A stretch of 7,664 nucleotides of DNA. It comes from Phycisphaeraceae bacterium. GTDB lineage: Bacteria > Planctomycetota > Phycisphaerae > Phycisphaerales > UBA1924. Below are positions 1 to 6,412 of this stretch, one piece after another. Under the pieces are notes generated by a model. The model was not told where the DNA came from and made no database searches. It saw only the letters and a program-made list of their open reading frames with translations. The stretch is taken from assembly GCA_009827215.1 (NCBI GenBank), contig WUAJ01000109.1, positions 1-7,664 on the forward strand, given 5' to 3'. Each line of letters opens with the position of its first letter. The stretch's first letter is position 1. Made by a program: the position numbers and the translations under genes.

Positions 1-1191
1 TCAAAGCTCCATCGCGTTCAGAAAATTTATACATTCTGTGAGCGGCTGGGTATCTTTCCCACACGAGGGACTTGGGTTACTCCTCCGGTCCGCCGATGCG
101 GAATAGTGAATCAAGGACTTCCGGACGATGGCGTGACCCTTGAGTGTGATGAGTATCTTGAATGGTGCAGAGCGTACCAGTCAAGAGGTGGTGAGATTGC
201 GCTGCACGGCATTTCATCTGGGGACAACACGCGAGACGAAGTCCGTGATGGCCTTGAACAATTCAAAGAGTTGCTCGGTAGTTCTCCAAGATCCATATTT
301 TTCCACAAACACAACGCTGAGAATCTGTACTGGGGCGAGAGCTTTACCACATCAAAATTGAAGAAGTTCCTTGTAAGGTCGCTGGTACCAACAAACCACG
401 AGCGGTACGAAGGGCATGAGCCAGAGAGTCGTTATTTTTGTGGTGATCTCACTCGAGAATCCATCGAATACACCCGGCTCTTCCGCACAATGTCCCTCAA
501 TGTTCTCCGGAAATCACCCAGCATGCCGTTTCATATCCCTGTAAAGCCCTTCGTGAAGTTCTGGTTTCATGCTTCGGCTCAGGATTTGGAGATATGCAAG
601 AAAGTGACACCTAAATCGCTCGATCGAGTCGCGCGCCAGGACGGTTTAGTGCTGTTGTACGCTCATCTTTCCGAGAACTTCCTCGATGAGTATCACCAGA
701 TTCATCCGATCGCAAAGACAGCATTAGAGCGTGTAGGCTCTCGTCAGGATTGCTGGAAAGTTGGTGTGTCAGAGATACTTGATCGATGTCTCGGTATCAA
801 GAACCTTGTGGTCACGAAGCATCGCAACGGCATCGTTGTGGCGAATCCAACACGAATCGATCTTCATGATGTTCAAATTGAATGTTCAAGAAATGTGTTT
901 TTGAGCAACGGGAAAGAGCTCAAGAAAAATGAGATTGGCTTTTATGTGATTCCGCACATCAGCGCGAACAGTTGTGTCGCGTTGTACCCGACCGCATCAG
1001 CAGCTGAAATTGGTGATCCGGCTGGATCACCAAGGCTCGGGATTCTGAGGATGCAGTACGAAGAAATCAAACGGTTGATTCTGATGCGCAAGCACTACAA
1101 AGGATTAGAGCAGTCATTTGTTAGCGAAGAAGACATGATGAATCGTAGTGAGCGCAAGAAACAACTACTAAGCAATTCGATAGAAGTTTAG
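1..1191 (+). CDS. Polysaccharide deacetylase-like protein, 5'-truncated by the window edge
   Basis: The frame is open from base 1 with no stop, so the true start lies outside the window; a GTG at 106 is an in-frame codon, not a convincing start. 396 codons are visible, ending in TAG. Numbering from base 1, the layout recalls the NodB/polysaccharide deacetylase fold: a strand-like stretch FPTRGTWVTPP (codons 19-29), EIALHG with H69, FFHKHN with H102 and H104 followed by ENLYWG, and LLYAHLS with H222, resembling the late His motif of deacetylases. After a W-x(5)-EIL stretch comes a beta-rich C-terminal part and a charged tail. Deacetylases of this fold remove acetyl groups from surface sugars using a metal held by Asp and His. 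The usual catalytic Asp pair would lie upstream, and the second His of the classical HxxxH motif is not seen. Its neighbour 9 bases downstream is an oxidoreductase typical of exopolysaccharide loci. The coding call is firm; the function rests on motif likeness only. Confidence 0.6.
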   Translation, partial: SKLHRVQKIYTFCERLGIFPTRGTWVTPPVRRCGIVNQGLPDDGVTLECDEYLEWCRAYQSRGGEIALHGISSGDNTRDEVRDGLEQFKELLGSSPRSIFFHKHNAENLYWGESFTTSKLKKFLVRSLVPTNHERYEGHEPESRYFCGDLTRESIEYTRLFRTMSLNVLRKSPSMPFHIPVKPFVKFWFHASAQDLEICKKVTPKSLDRVARQDGLVLLYAHLSENFLDEYHQIHPIAKTALERVGSRQDCWKVGVSEILDRCLGIKNLVVTKHRNGIVVANPTRIDLHDVQIECSRNVFLSNGKELKKNEIGFYVIPHISANSCVALYPTASAAEIGDPAGSPRLGILRMQYEEIKRLILMRKHYKGLEQSFVSEEDMMNRSERKKQLLSNSIEV

Positions 1192-1200
1192 GTGTAAGTC

Positions 1201-2550
1201 ATGGGATCTAAGAGCGATCCGATGGTGTATGTATTCGGAGCCGGGCCAGCAGGTCTCGCGGCAGCGCATGCCGCGTTCAATCTTGGTTCATCTGTACAGG
1301 TGTTCGAGGCTTCAGCGGTACCAGGTGGACTCTCCCGCAGCATCGAAGTGCTCGGTGGGGTAGCCGATATTGGTCCGCATGTGATCGGTTCGGATTATGC
1401 TAGAGTCAACGAGATACTCAGCGAAGTCATGGGAAGAAGGCAGGAATCCTTTCAGCTCAATACCACGATGCTGTGGAAGGGGCACGACTTCTCGTATCCT
1501 CCCAAGCCGCACGAGATACTCACCAAGCTCGGTATATTTAAAACGCTTCAGATCGGTGTTTCCATGGCTGTTTCACGCTTGAAACTTAGATCGATTTCTA
1601 TTGAAAATCATCAAGAGCAATCTCGTAAGCAGTATGGAATGGTGTTGTCGAGCGAGTGCATTGAGCCGTATTTGGAACGGCTCTGGGGTGTGCCTTCAAG
1701 CGAGATCTGTGCTGATTGGAAGCCAGGCCGATTTATTCGCTCATCGATCATGAACTGGGTTCGCACCGCACTGAAATCAAGCGGCGATGTCCATGTGTCG
1801 CATCCAACACACGGTATGGGGGATTTCTACATACAATTTGCATCCAAACTTGAGGAAGTTGGGTGTGAGATCTGGTACGAATCCAAAGTTCAACGCCTAT
1901 CTCATGACCACGAGCGTGTCACGGCTATTGAGTTCGTCGATGACGATGGGACTGAGCAAGTTGTGATTGATCCGAGTGCGCAAGTTGTCAGCACACTCCC
2001 ACTAAACTTGCTTATGCGGCTGCTTGATCCGGAGCCGCCAGCAGAGCTTTCTTGTTTGTTGAGCAAGATTAAATTCCGGAGTACGATTCTTGGATTCGTC
2101 ATAGCAGATCCAGACTCGGCACCGAAGCAGCACATCAGATACATCAACGATCCACAGTTCAAGATCAGCCGGATTACGAACTTCAACCGATGGACAAGCG
2201 GCATGGGGATTTTGGATAATTCAAAGCATCTCCTCTGTTGCGAAATGTGGGTTGATCCAGAGAGCTGCTGGGAAATGGATGATGATGAACTCGTCGGGAT
2301 CATGATACGGGACCTGGATGCCATGGGAATAAGCGGGGCATGTGACTCACTTTCTAAAATCCTCAGGGTTCCTAACACACATCCGATCATCACGAATGAA
2401 GCAAGAGCGGCTGTAAATCAAGTGCATGAGTACTTGAATTCATTCAGCAACCTATTGCTCTCGGGTCGAGCAGGCGCATTCGAATATGCCGACCAAGATC
2501 GCGTGCTCGATCTGAGCATCCAGCGAACGATTGAGTTCCTGAAGGGTTAG
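1201..2550 (+). CDS. NAD(P)/FAD-dependent oxidoreductase, UDP-galactopyranose mutase/protoporphyrinogen oxidase-like
   Basis: A 449-residue flavoprotein. The N-terminus has a Rossmann dinucleotide-binding motif GAGPAG (residues 13-18), an acidic residue E36 ending the second strand (expected to bind the FAD ribose), and PGGLSRS (41-47). Mid-protein ERLWGVPSSEICADW (159-173) matches the Y-x-E-K-V-W-G-x-P-x-x-E-I-x-A-D-W signature of FAD proteins that accompany glycosyltransferases in exopolysaccharide clusters. VVSTLPLNLL (262-271) and the C-terminal SGRAGAFEY (421-429) complete the flavin-binding pattern. Relatives include UDP-galactopyranose mutase and protoporphyrinogen or carotenoid oxidases; substrate and reaction here are unknown, though a sugar or lipid-linked sugar is a reasonable inference. 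The ATG at 1201 is preceded by AGGTG with a 6-base spacer overlapping the upstream stop codon, which suggests coupling to the deacetylase-like gene. ATG at codon 8 is a possible alternative start. It is likely cytoplasmic, with no signal peptide. Confidence 0.85.
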   Translation: MGSKSDPMVYVFGAGPAGLAAAHAAFNLGSSVQVFEASAVPGGLSRSIEVLGGVADIGPHVIGSDYARVNEILSEVMGRRQESFQLNTTMLWKGHDFSYPPKPHEILTKLGIFKTLQIGVSMAVSRLKLRSISIENHQEQSRKQYGMVLSSECIEPYLERLWGVPSSEICADWKPGRFIRSSIMNWVRTALKSSGDVHVSHPTHGMGDFYIQFASKLEEVGCEIWYESKVQRLSHDHERVTAIEFVDDDGTEQVVIDPSAQVVSTLPLNLLMRLLDPEPPAELSCLLSKIKFRSTILGFVIADPDSAPKQHIRYINDPQFKISRITNFNRWTSGMGILDNSKHLLCCEMWVDPESCWEMDDDELVGIMIRDLDAMGISGACDSLSKILRVPNTHPIITNEARAAVNQVHEYLNSFSNLLLSGRAGAFEYADQDRVLDLSIQRTIEFLKG

Positions 2551-2564
2551 TACAATTACTTCAG
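2539..2564. terminator. Inverted repeat across convergent stop codons, possible bidirectional terminator
   Basis: CTGAAG (2539-2544) and CTTCAG (2559-2564) form a perfect 6-bp stem with a 14-base loop that contains both stop codons of the convergent genes. A further GAG (2533-2535) can pair with CTC (2565-2567) across a 3-base bulge. There is no run of T on either side, so this is not a classical intrinsic terminator. The position, exactly where two transcripts meet, is the main argument. Confidence 0.3.
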
Positions 2565-3317
2565 CTCGACCGACCAGTACGCTTCATCGAGGAATGCTTT
2601 CCACGATGCGTAGCGTTCGCTGTTGAGGCGCATGGAGATCAGCGGATTGCGTTTGGGTTGGATCGGCTTCTTGATCAGCTTCATGTTCGCCTGCTCAGGG
2701 GTGCGTCCGCCCTTCTTCGAGTTGCACTTCACGCACGAACACACAAGGTTTTCCCATGTGTCAGGACCGTCTTGTGTTCTTGGGACGACATGGTCGATCG
2801 ACAGTTCTGAGGTCGAGAAGTGTTTGCCGCAGTACTGACAGCGATTGTGATCGCGTGCGAATAGATTCCGGCGATTGAGCTTCACATGCTGCGCTGGGAG
2901 CTTGTCGTATCCGACCAAGCGGATGATCCGTGGGACTGCAATATCGAAGCGGACAGTCTTGATCCAATCGTGACGATCAGGTTCGAACTCCTTTCGGAGT
3001 TCAGAGAGCTCAGCCCAGGTTGAGAAGTCGTAGTTTGCATACGAACCATCGTCGGCGTGGATGACCTCCGCGATCTCCCTGCTGAGCAGCACAAACGCAC
3101 GGCGTGCTGTAACGACGCGGACCGCCATGTAGAGCTTGTTGAGCACAAGCACCTTTGCATCCAGACCAGTGACGAGGTGGTTGTAATCAAGTGCTGCGGC
3201 ACCGGCGCCCTCTGAGCCGATGCCGCCGGCTATGCCGGTAACCGACTCGGCACGAGTACCCCGCCCTGACCTCAGAGCCTTGGATCGTCTCGATTTGGAG
3301 CGTTGACGACGGGGCAT
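2556..3317 (-). CDS. HNH endonuclease family protein
   Basis: A 253-residue protein of a widespread HNH family whose members share a leading LVLNxxY...RRA-x-x-LL stretch (here residues 57-78) followed by a zinc-bound HNH nuclease domain. The HNH part shows CQYC (C160, C163), SIDHVVP with D175 and H176, WEN with N190, CVKCN (C195, C198, N199) and KKGGRTPEQ. The four cysteines should hold a structural zinc and H176 is the expected general base; N199 takes the place of the third HNH histidine, as in many HNN variants. Residues 1-45 are very different: a basic Arg/Ser-rich tract followed by Gly/Ala-rich low complexity, probably disordered. The start is supported by GAAGGA 5 bases upstream, and the next Met (64) lies inside the conserved domain. 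Proteins of this family are often encoded alone, without a methyltransferase, and their DNA substrate and role are not known to me. No methylase or restriction partner is visible nearby. Confidence 0.9.
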   Translation of the reverse strand: MPRRQRSKSRRSKALRSGRGTRAESVTGIAGGIGSEGAGAAALDYNHLVTGLDAKVLVLNKLYMAVRVVTARRAFVLLSREIAEVIHADDGSYANYDFSTWAELSELRKEFEPDRHDWIKTVRFDIAVPRIIRLVGYDKLPAQHVKLNRRNLFARDHNRCQYCGKHFSTSELSIDHVVPRTQDGPDTWENLVCSCVKCNSKKGGRTPEQANMKLIKKPIQPKRNPLISMRLNSERYASWKAFLDEAYWSVELK

Positions 3318-3322
3318 ATCAG

Positions 3323-3328
3323 TCCTTC
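3323..3328 (-). promoter_or_regulatory. Shine-Dalgarno site of the HNH gene
   Basis: On the minus strand this reads GAAGGA, 5 bases before the ATG at 3317-3315. It supports translation starting at the Arg/Ser-rich N-terminus rather than at an internal codon. Confidence 0.6.
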
Positions 3329-3348
3329 ACTAGGAGACTCATACGGAG

Positions 3349-3377
3349 TTTGTACCACTTTTTAGCGGCTACAACAA
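3349..3377 (-). promoter_or_regulatory. Candidate sigma70-type promoter of the HNH gene
   Basis: On the minus strand, TTGTTG (3377-3372) and TACAAA (3354-3349) are separated by exactly 17 bases. They match the -35 and -10 consensus at 3 and 4 of 6 positions. Transcription would begin near 3342, leaving a short leader with the GAAGGA site. The match is weak and could be chance. The remainder of the 160-base gap 3318-3477 holds a perfect 10-bp palindrome ATCGGCCGAT at 3458-3467 and no clear hairpin-plus-T-run terminator for purH. Confidence 0.3.
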
Positions 3378-3477
3378 CTCCATACGCTCCAGAGGCGTCA
3401 AAGTTTGGTCAAGAATCACTCGATCGTGCACGCATAACCGTTTCTGATTGGACATGAATCGGCCGATAAAGCGTGAT

Positions 3478-5091
3478 TTAGTGTCGGAAGTGACGCACGC
3501 CGGTCGTCAAACAGGTCACGCCGTGCTCATTGCACAGATCAAAGGTGTCCTGGTCCCGCTTGGATCCACCCGGATGCACGATGGTCGACACTCCTGCATC
3601 GATGAGCAGTTGTGGACCATCATTGAATGGGAAGAACGCATCAGACACGGCGATCGATCCCTTCCCAAGCTCTCCTGCTTTACGGATTGCTCCAAGACAC
3701 GACGCGACTCGATCCATCTGCCCCGCGCCAGCGCCGAACAAGCGCACACGCCCGTTCTCGATCCCGCCGAGCAGGACGGCATTGGACGAGAGCGCGGTAC
3801 ACATTGGTTCAAGTACTCTCGCGGCGCGAAGCGTTTCATCACTCGGCTTGGGACCCGCCGCGTGCTCCCATGTTGATGGATCAGGAACGACGAGGTCACG
3901 ATCCTGGACGAGCATCCCGCCTGGGATCCATTTCATCTCTCGTGCGATGTCTACTCTGTGTTCCCCGACCTCAAGAATCCGGAGATTTTTCCAACGCGAA
4001 CCGAGCAGCTCAAGAGCATTGTTATCATACGACGGCGCGATGACGACCTCGAAGAAAGTGCCTTCAGCCGTGATGCGTTCCGCGGCTTGCGTATCAATCG
4101 TCGAGTTCGTCGCGAGGATCCCGCCGAACGCCGCCATCGGATCACCAGCGATCGCGGCGTCCACCGCATCGCTGATCGATCCCGCACACGCGGCACCGCA
4201 CGGATTGGTGTGCTTGAGCACGCACGCGCCGTGCTGATCCGGCGCTGCGTTCTTGAGTGCTCTTGCGAGCTCCAGCGCCGCGCTCGCGTCATTGAGATTG
4301 TTGAAGCTCAATGGTTTGCCGTGGAGTTGCTTCGCGTTGATCAGCGTGCCGTCCTGAGCTTGACCAATCCGATACAACGCCGCGGCTTGGTGCGGATTCT
4401 CGCCGTAGCGAAGGTCGTCGATCTTGGTCAGTCCGATCGAGAGCTTGTTTGGGAGCTCTGTGTCTGCACGTGTCATCCACGCGCTGATCGCGGCGTCATA
4501 GTGCGCTGTCGCTGTGAACGCGTCCGCTGCGAGCTTCTTGCGGAGTTCGAGTGTGGTCGCACCGCTGTTGTTCTTGAGTTCTTTAAGGATCGATGGATAC
4601 TGCGATGGATCGGTGACGATCGCGACGGATTGGTGATTCTTCGCCGCGGAACGGACCATCGATGGACCACCGATATCGATCTGCTCGATCGCTTCTTCGT
4701 CCGTCACACCTTCTTTCGCGATTGTCGCTTCGAAGGGGTAGAGGTTGACGCAGACAAGGTCAATCCGCTCGATCTCATGTTCGTGCATCGCATCCAGATG
4801 CGATTGGTCGTCGCGTCGAGCAAGCAGTCCGCCGTGGATCTTGGGATGAAGCGTCTTGACGCGTCCGTCCATCATCTCTGGGAAACCCGTTACTTCGTCG
4901 ATGCTGATCACTGGGATATCCGCATCGGCGATGACGCGAGCGGTCCCGCCCGTCGAAATGATCTCAACCCCGAGTTCATGAAGCGAGCGAGCGAGATCAA
5001 CGATCCCGGCTTTGTCGGAAACAGAAATCAGCGCGCGCGTGACACGCACCAGCGGATCGCTGGATGCTTTGAGCGGAGCGTCGGTCATCAT
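3478..5091 (-). CDS. purH: Bifunctional AICAR transformylase/IMP cyclohydrolase PurH
   Basis: Catalyses the last two steps of de novo purine synthesis in the cytoplasm: formylation of AICAR by 10-formyl-tetrahydrofolate, then ring closure to IMP. At 537 residues it has the usual family length. The N-terminal cyclohydrolase domain shows ISVSDKAG (22-29), STGGTA (46-51) and DGRVKTLHPKIHGG (75-88). The transformylase domain shows LRYGENPHQ (227-235), SFNNLNDASAA (262-272), and KHTNPCG (293-299), whose K293-H294 correspond to the catalytic Lys-His pair. FGAGAGQMDRV (452-462), SDAFFPFNDG (483-492) and the invariant-looking end GVRHFRH (531-537) are also present. Where many PurH proteins read K-S-N-A, this one reads SSNA (435-438). 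Two ATGs stand in tandem; AAGGA lies 6 bases before the first and 9 before the second, so either may be used. The gene follows the propeller lipoprotein gene by 46 bases on the same strand and may share its transcript. No purine-responsive operator or riboswitch is evident. Confidence 0.98.
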   Translation of the reverse strand: MMTDAPLKASSDPLVRVTRALISVSDKAGIVDLARSLHELGVEIISTGGTARVIADADIPVISIDEVTGFPEMMDGRVKTLHPKIHGGLLARRDDQSHLDAMHEHEIERIDLVCVNLYPFEATIAKEGVTDEEAIEQIDIGGPSMVRSAAKNHQSVAIVTDPSQYPSILKELKNNSGATTLELRKKLAADAFTATAHYDAAISAWMTRADTELPNKLSIGLTKIDDLRYGENPHQAAALYRIGQAQDGTLINAKQLHGKPLSFNNLNDASAALELARALKNAAPDQHGACVLKHTNPCGAACAGSISDAVDAAIAGDPMAAFGGILATNSTIDTQAAERITAEGTFFEVVIAPSYDNNALELLGSRWKNLRILEVGEHRVDIAREMKWIPGGMLVQDRDLVVPDPSTWEHAAGPKPSDETLRAARVLEPMCTALSSNAVLLGGIENGRVRLFGAGAGQMDRVASCLGAIRKAGELGKGSIAVSDAFFPFNDGPQLLIDAGVSTIVHPGGSKRDQDTFDLCNEHGVTCLTTGVRHFRH

Positions 5092-5097
5092 GGGAGA

Positions 5098-5102
5098 TCC
5101 TT
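5098..5102 (-). promoter_or_regulatory. Shine-Dalgarno site of purH
   Basis: Reads AAGGA on the minus strand within the 46-base gap behind the lipoprotein gene. It is 6 bases from the first and 9 from the second of the tandem ATG codons, so it does not by itself choose between them. Confidence 0.55.
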
Positions 5103-5137
5103 GCGCCGGTTCGGCGATTCAGTTGAGGATGAACGGT

Positions 5138-6259
5138 TTAACGGAGGCTGAACTTCGCGAGAGCGCCGTTCGGAGAGATCACATACAGATTGCCGTCGAT
5201 GAACTCGTCCGCACGAACACCCGCGGCTCCGTTGAGATCCGCGGAAACGATGACTTCACCCGAATCCATATCGACTGCGGACAAGGATTTGCCGTCCCAG
5301 ACCATGAGCTCATCGCCGTTCGCGAGCGAGACGACCCAGCCTTGGATATCGCTGTTGGACCAGATGATCTTTCCGTCGATCGAGTCGATCGCGACGAGTC
5401 CTTCATCAGCAGTAGTGCCGTACATGATCCCGTCGTGCATGACTGGTTGGACGATGACCGCTTCACTCGTCCGCTTGCGCCAGTAGCGTGAGCCGTCGAT
5501 GAGCGAGAACGCGTAGATCGATTGGTCAGTCGATGGAACAATCACAGCGCCGCTATCAATGAGCATGGAAGCGACCGCACCGCCCGCGATGTTCATCTTG
5601 AGGATCGAAGCGCCGTCGTAGTTGTTGAGGATGCGGAGGTCGCCTCCAGCGGAGATCATCGCGACCGAACCATCGGTGACTTGGATCGGTGCGGATTCGA
5701 TCTCGCCGTCAAACTTGTAGGACCAGTGCTTAAAGTCGTTGGTGGTCTCGAACGCGTAGAGCTCGTTCTTGGTGGTTCCGAAGAGTGCGAGGTTCCCCAT
5801 GACCAACGGCTTGGTGTTGATGATCGCGCCGACCGCATCGCGATCGAGCGTGTTACCGTTCTTGAGGTTGATCTCATGGAGTTCGGTATCGGAAGTGATG
5901 AACAGTGTTTCACCAACACGCGTCGGCTCAAAGAGCTGAGTCGTTGGACGATCGAGCTGCTTTGCCCAGCGGACTTTGCCTGTCGAGGATTCGAGGCAAG
6001 TGACGGTAGTGTCCGAAGCGGTCGTCACGATCGCATCGCCATACGCGACGGCGTCTGTGAGTCCTGCACCCGGCTTCATGAGCGGGAATCCGGTCCACTC
6101 CCAGCGGTATCCCAGATCATGCCAAGCGTCGTGATCGATGGTCCACTCCACCTTCTCCTCTTTGGGTTCAGTGGTCTGGGTAGAGGAGCACGCCTGGAGA
6201 GCTGCGGCTGGCGCGAGCGAGGCGAGGAGAATCATGCTTCGGATCGAGTTTCTGGTCAT
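5138..6259 (-). CDS. Predicted lipoprotein with PQQ-type (BamB-like) beta-propeller
   Basis: 373 residues from the ATG at 6259. The N-terminus has two Arg, a hydrophobic stretch and a lipobox LQAC with the acceptor Cys at residue 24, followed by SSTQTTEP, a typical linker after lipid modification. The mature protein consists of about seven full blade-like repeats plus a partial eighth, each with a pattern such as GDAIVTT...TCLESSTGKVRWAK, LYAFETTNDFKHWSYKF, IYAFSLIDGSRYWRKR or LVAIDSIDGKIIW. These are the Asp-Gly-Lys-x-x-W type repeats of PQQ-like propellers. Eight blades and a lipid anchor recall BamB, an outer-membrane-assembly lipoprotein, but the same architecture occurs in other periplasmic proteins and no PQQ-dehydrogenase catalytic features are seen. 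A longer form from TTG at 6298 would add 13 residues (MMIRMIQLRSSLR in the open frame); I prefer the ATG because the signal peptide is then of normal length and GCGGAG lies 10 bases upstream. It precedes purH on the same strand. Binding partner unknown. Confidence 0.85.
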   Translation of the reverse strand: MTRNSIRSMILLASLAPAAALQACSSTQTTEPKEEKVEWTIDHDAWHDLGYRWEWTGFPLMKPGAGLTDAVAYGDAIVTTASDTTVTCLESSTGKVRWAKQLDRPTTQLFEPTRVGETLFITSDTELHEINLKNGNTLDRDAVGAIINTKPLVMGNLALFGTTKNELYAFETTNDFKHWSYKFDGEIESAPIQVTDGSVAMISAGGDLRILNNYDGASILKMNIAGGAVASMLIDSGAVIVPSTDQSIYAFSLIDGSRYWRKRTSEAVIVQPVMHDGIMYGTTADEGLVAIDSIDGKIIWSNSDIQGWVVSLANGDELMVWDGKSLSAVDMDSGEVIVSADLNGAAGVRADEFIDGNLYVISPNGALAKFSLR

Positions 6260-6412
6260 TCTGAGGCTACTCCGCAGTTGGATCATCCGGATCATCAAGC
6301 GTCCGCTTGGTGTCAGCAGTTGGTGAGAGCAAGGATAGGGGGCAAACAGTCAAGATGCAGCCCCAGATGCTGCTGATCATGTCGATCCGCACGCGGATCC
6401 CTATGGTTCTTT
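6260..6412. other. Divergent intergenic region between the lipoprotein and ribE genes, with small hairpins
   Basis: This 153-base gap must contain the promoters of both divergent units, but I find no convincing -35/-10 pair in either direction; TTGACT on the minus strand (in the 6343-6355 area) lacks a partner at 16-18 bases. The ribE side holds two small hairpins: GCAGC-(7)-GCTGC at 6357-6373 and GATCCG-CACG-CGGATC at 6384-6399, the latter ending 13 bases before the ribE start. ATAGGG (6335-6340) and CCCTAT (6399-6404) form a wider inverted pair that would compete with the second hairpin by one base. The conserved core of the FMN riboswitch is not present. A near-tandem GGATCATC lies at 6280-6287 and 6289-6296. 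Confidence 0.5.
6384..6399 (+). promoter_or_regulatory. Short perfect hairpin in the ribE leader
   Basis: GATCCG and CGGATC form a 6-bp stem with a 4-base CACG loop, ending 13 bases before the ribE ATG, where a Shine-Dalgarno site would normally be. No purine-rich site is visible between hairpin and start (CTATGGTTCTTT follows). It may influence initiation, or may simply reflect the general abundance of GATC in this sequence. Confidence 0.3.

Noticed and set aside
2556..3317. Restriction-modification or homing-endonuclease system around the HNH gene
   Set aside because: No methyltransferase is visible, the gene is free-standing rather than inside an intron or intein, and flanking genes are intact housekeeping or carbohydrate genes.
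3458..3467. ATCGGCCGAT palindrome as a purH terminator
   Set aside because: It is a perfect palindrome with no room for a loop and no following T run, so it is at most a binding site or chance.
3448..3876. Open frame of 142 codons on the + strand starting in the HNH-purH gap
   Set aside because: Nearly all of it is antisense to the conserved C-terminus of PurH, and no ribosome-binding site or protein family supports it.
3958..5151. Long open frame of 397 codons on the + strand, antisense to purH
   Set aside because: It covers most of the unmistakable purH gene, its translation is Arg/Asp-rich with no family likeness, and the length follows from self-complementary codon pairs such as GAT/ATC in the GATC-rich purH gene.
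5522..6376. Open frame of 284 codons on the + strand, antisense to the propeller lipoprotein gene
   Set aside because: The minus-strand frame has a lipobox and regular propeller repeats; the antisense translation shows no recognisable domain.
6335..6412. FMN riboswitch upstream of ribE
   Set aside because: AGGGGGCA superficially recalls its first conserved segment, but the other conserved segments and the multi-stem layout are missing.
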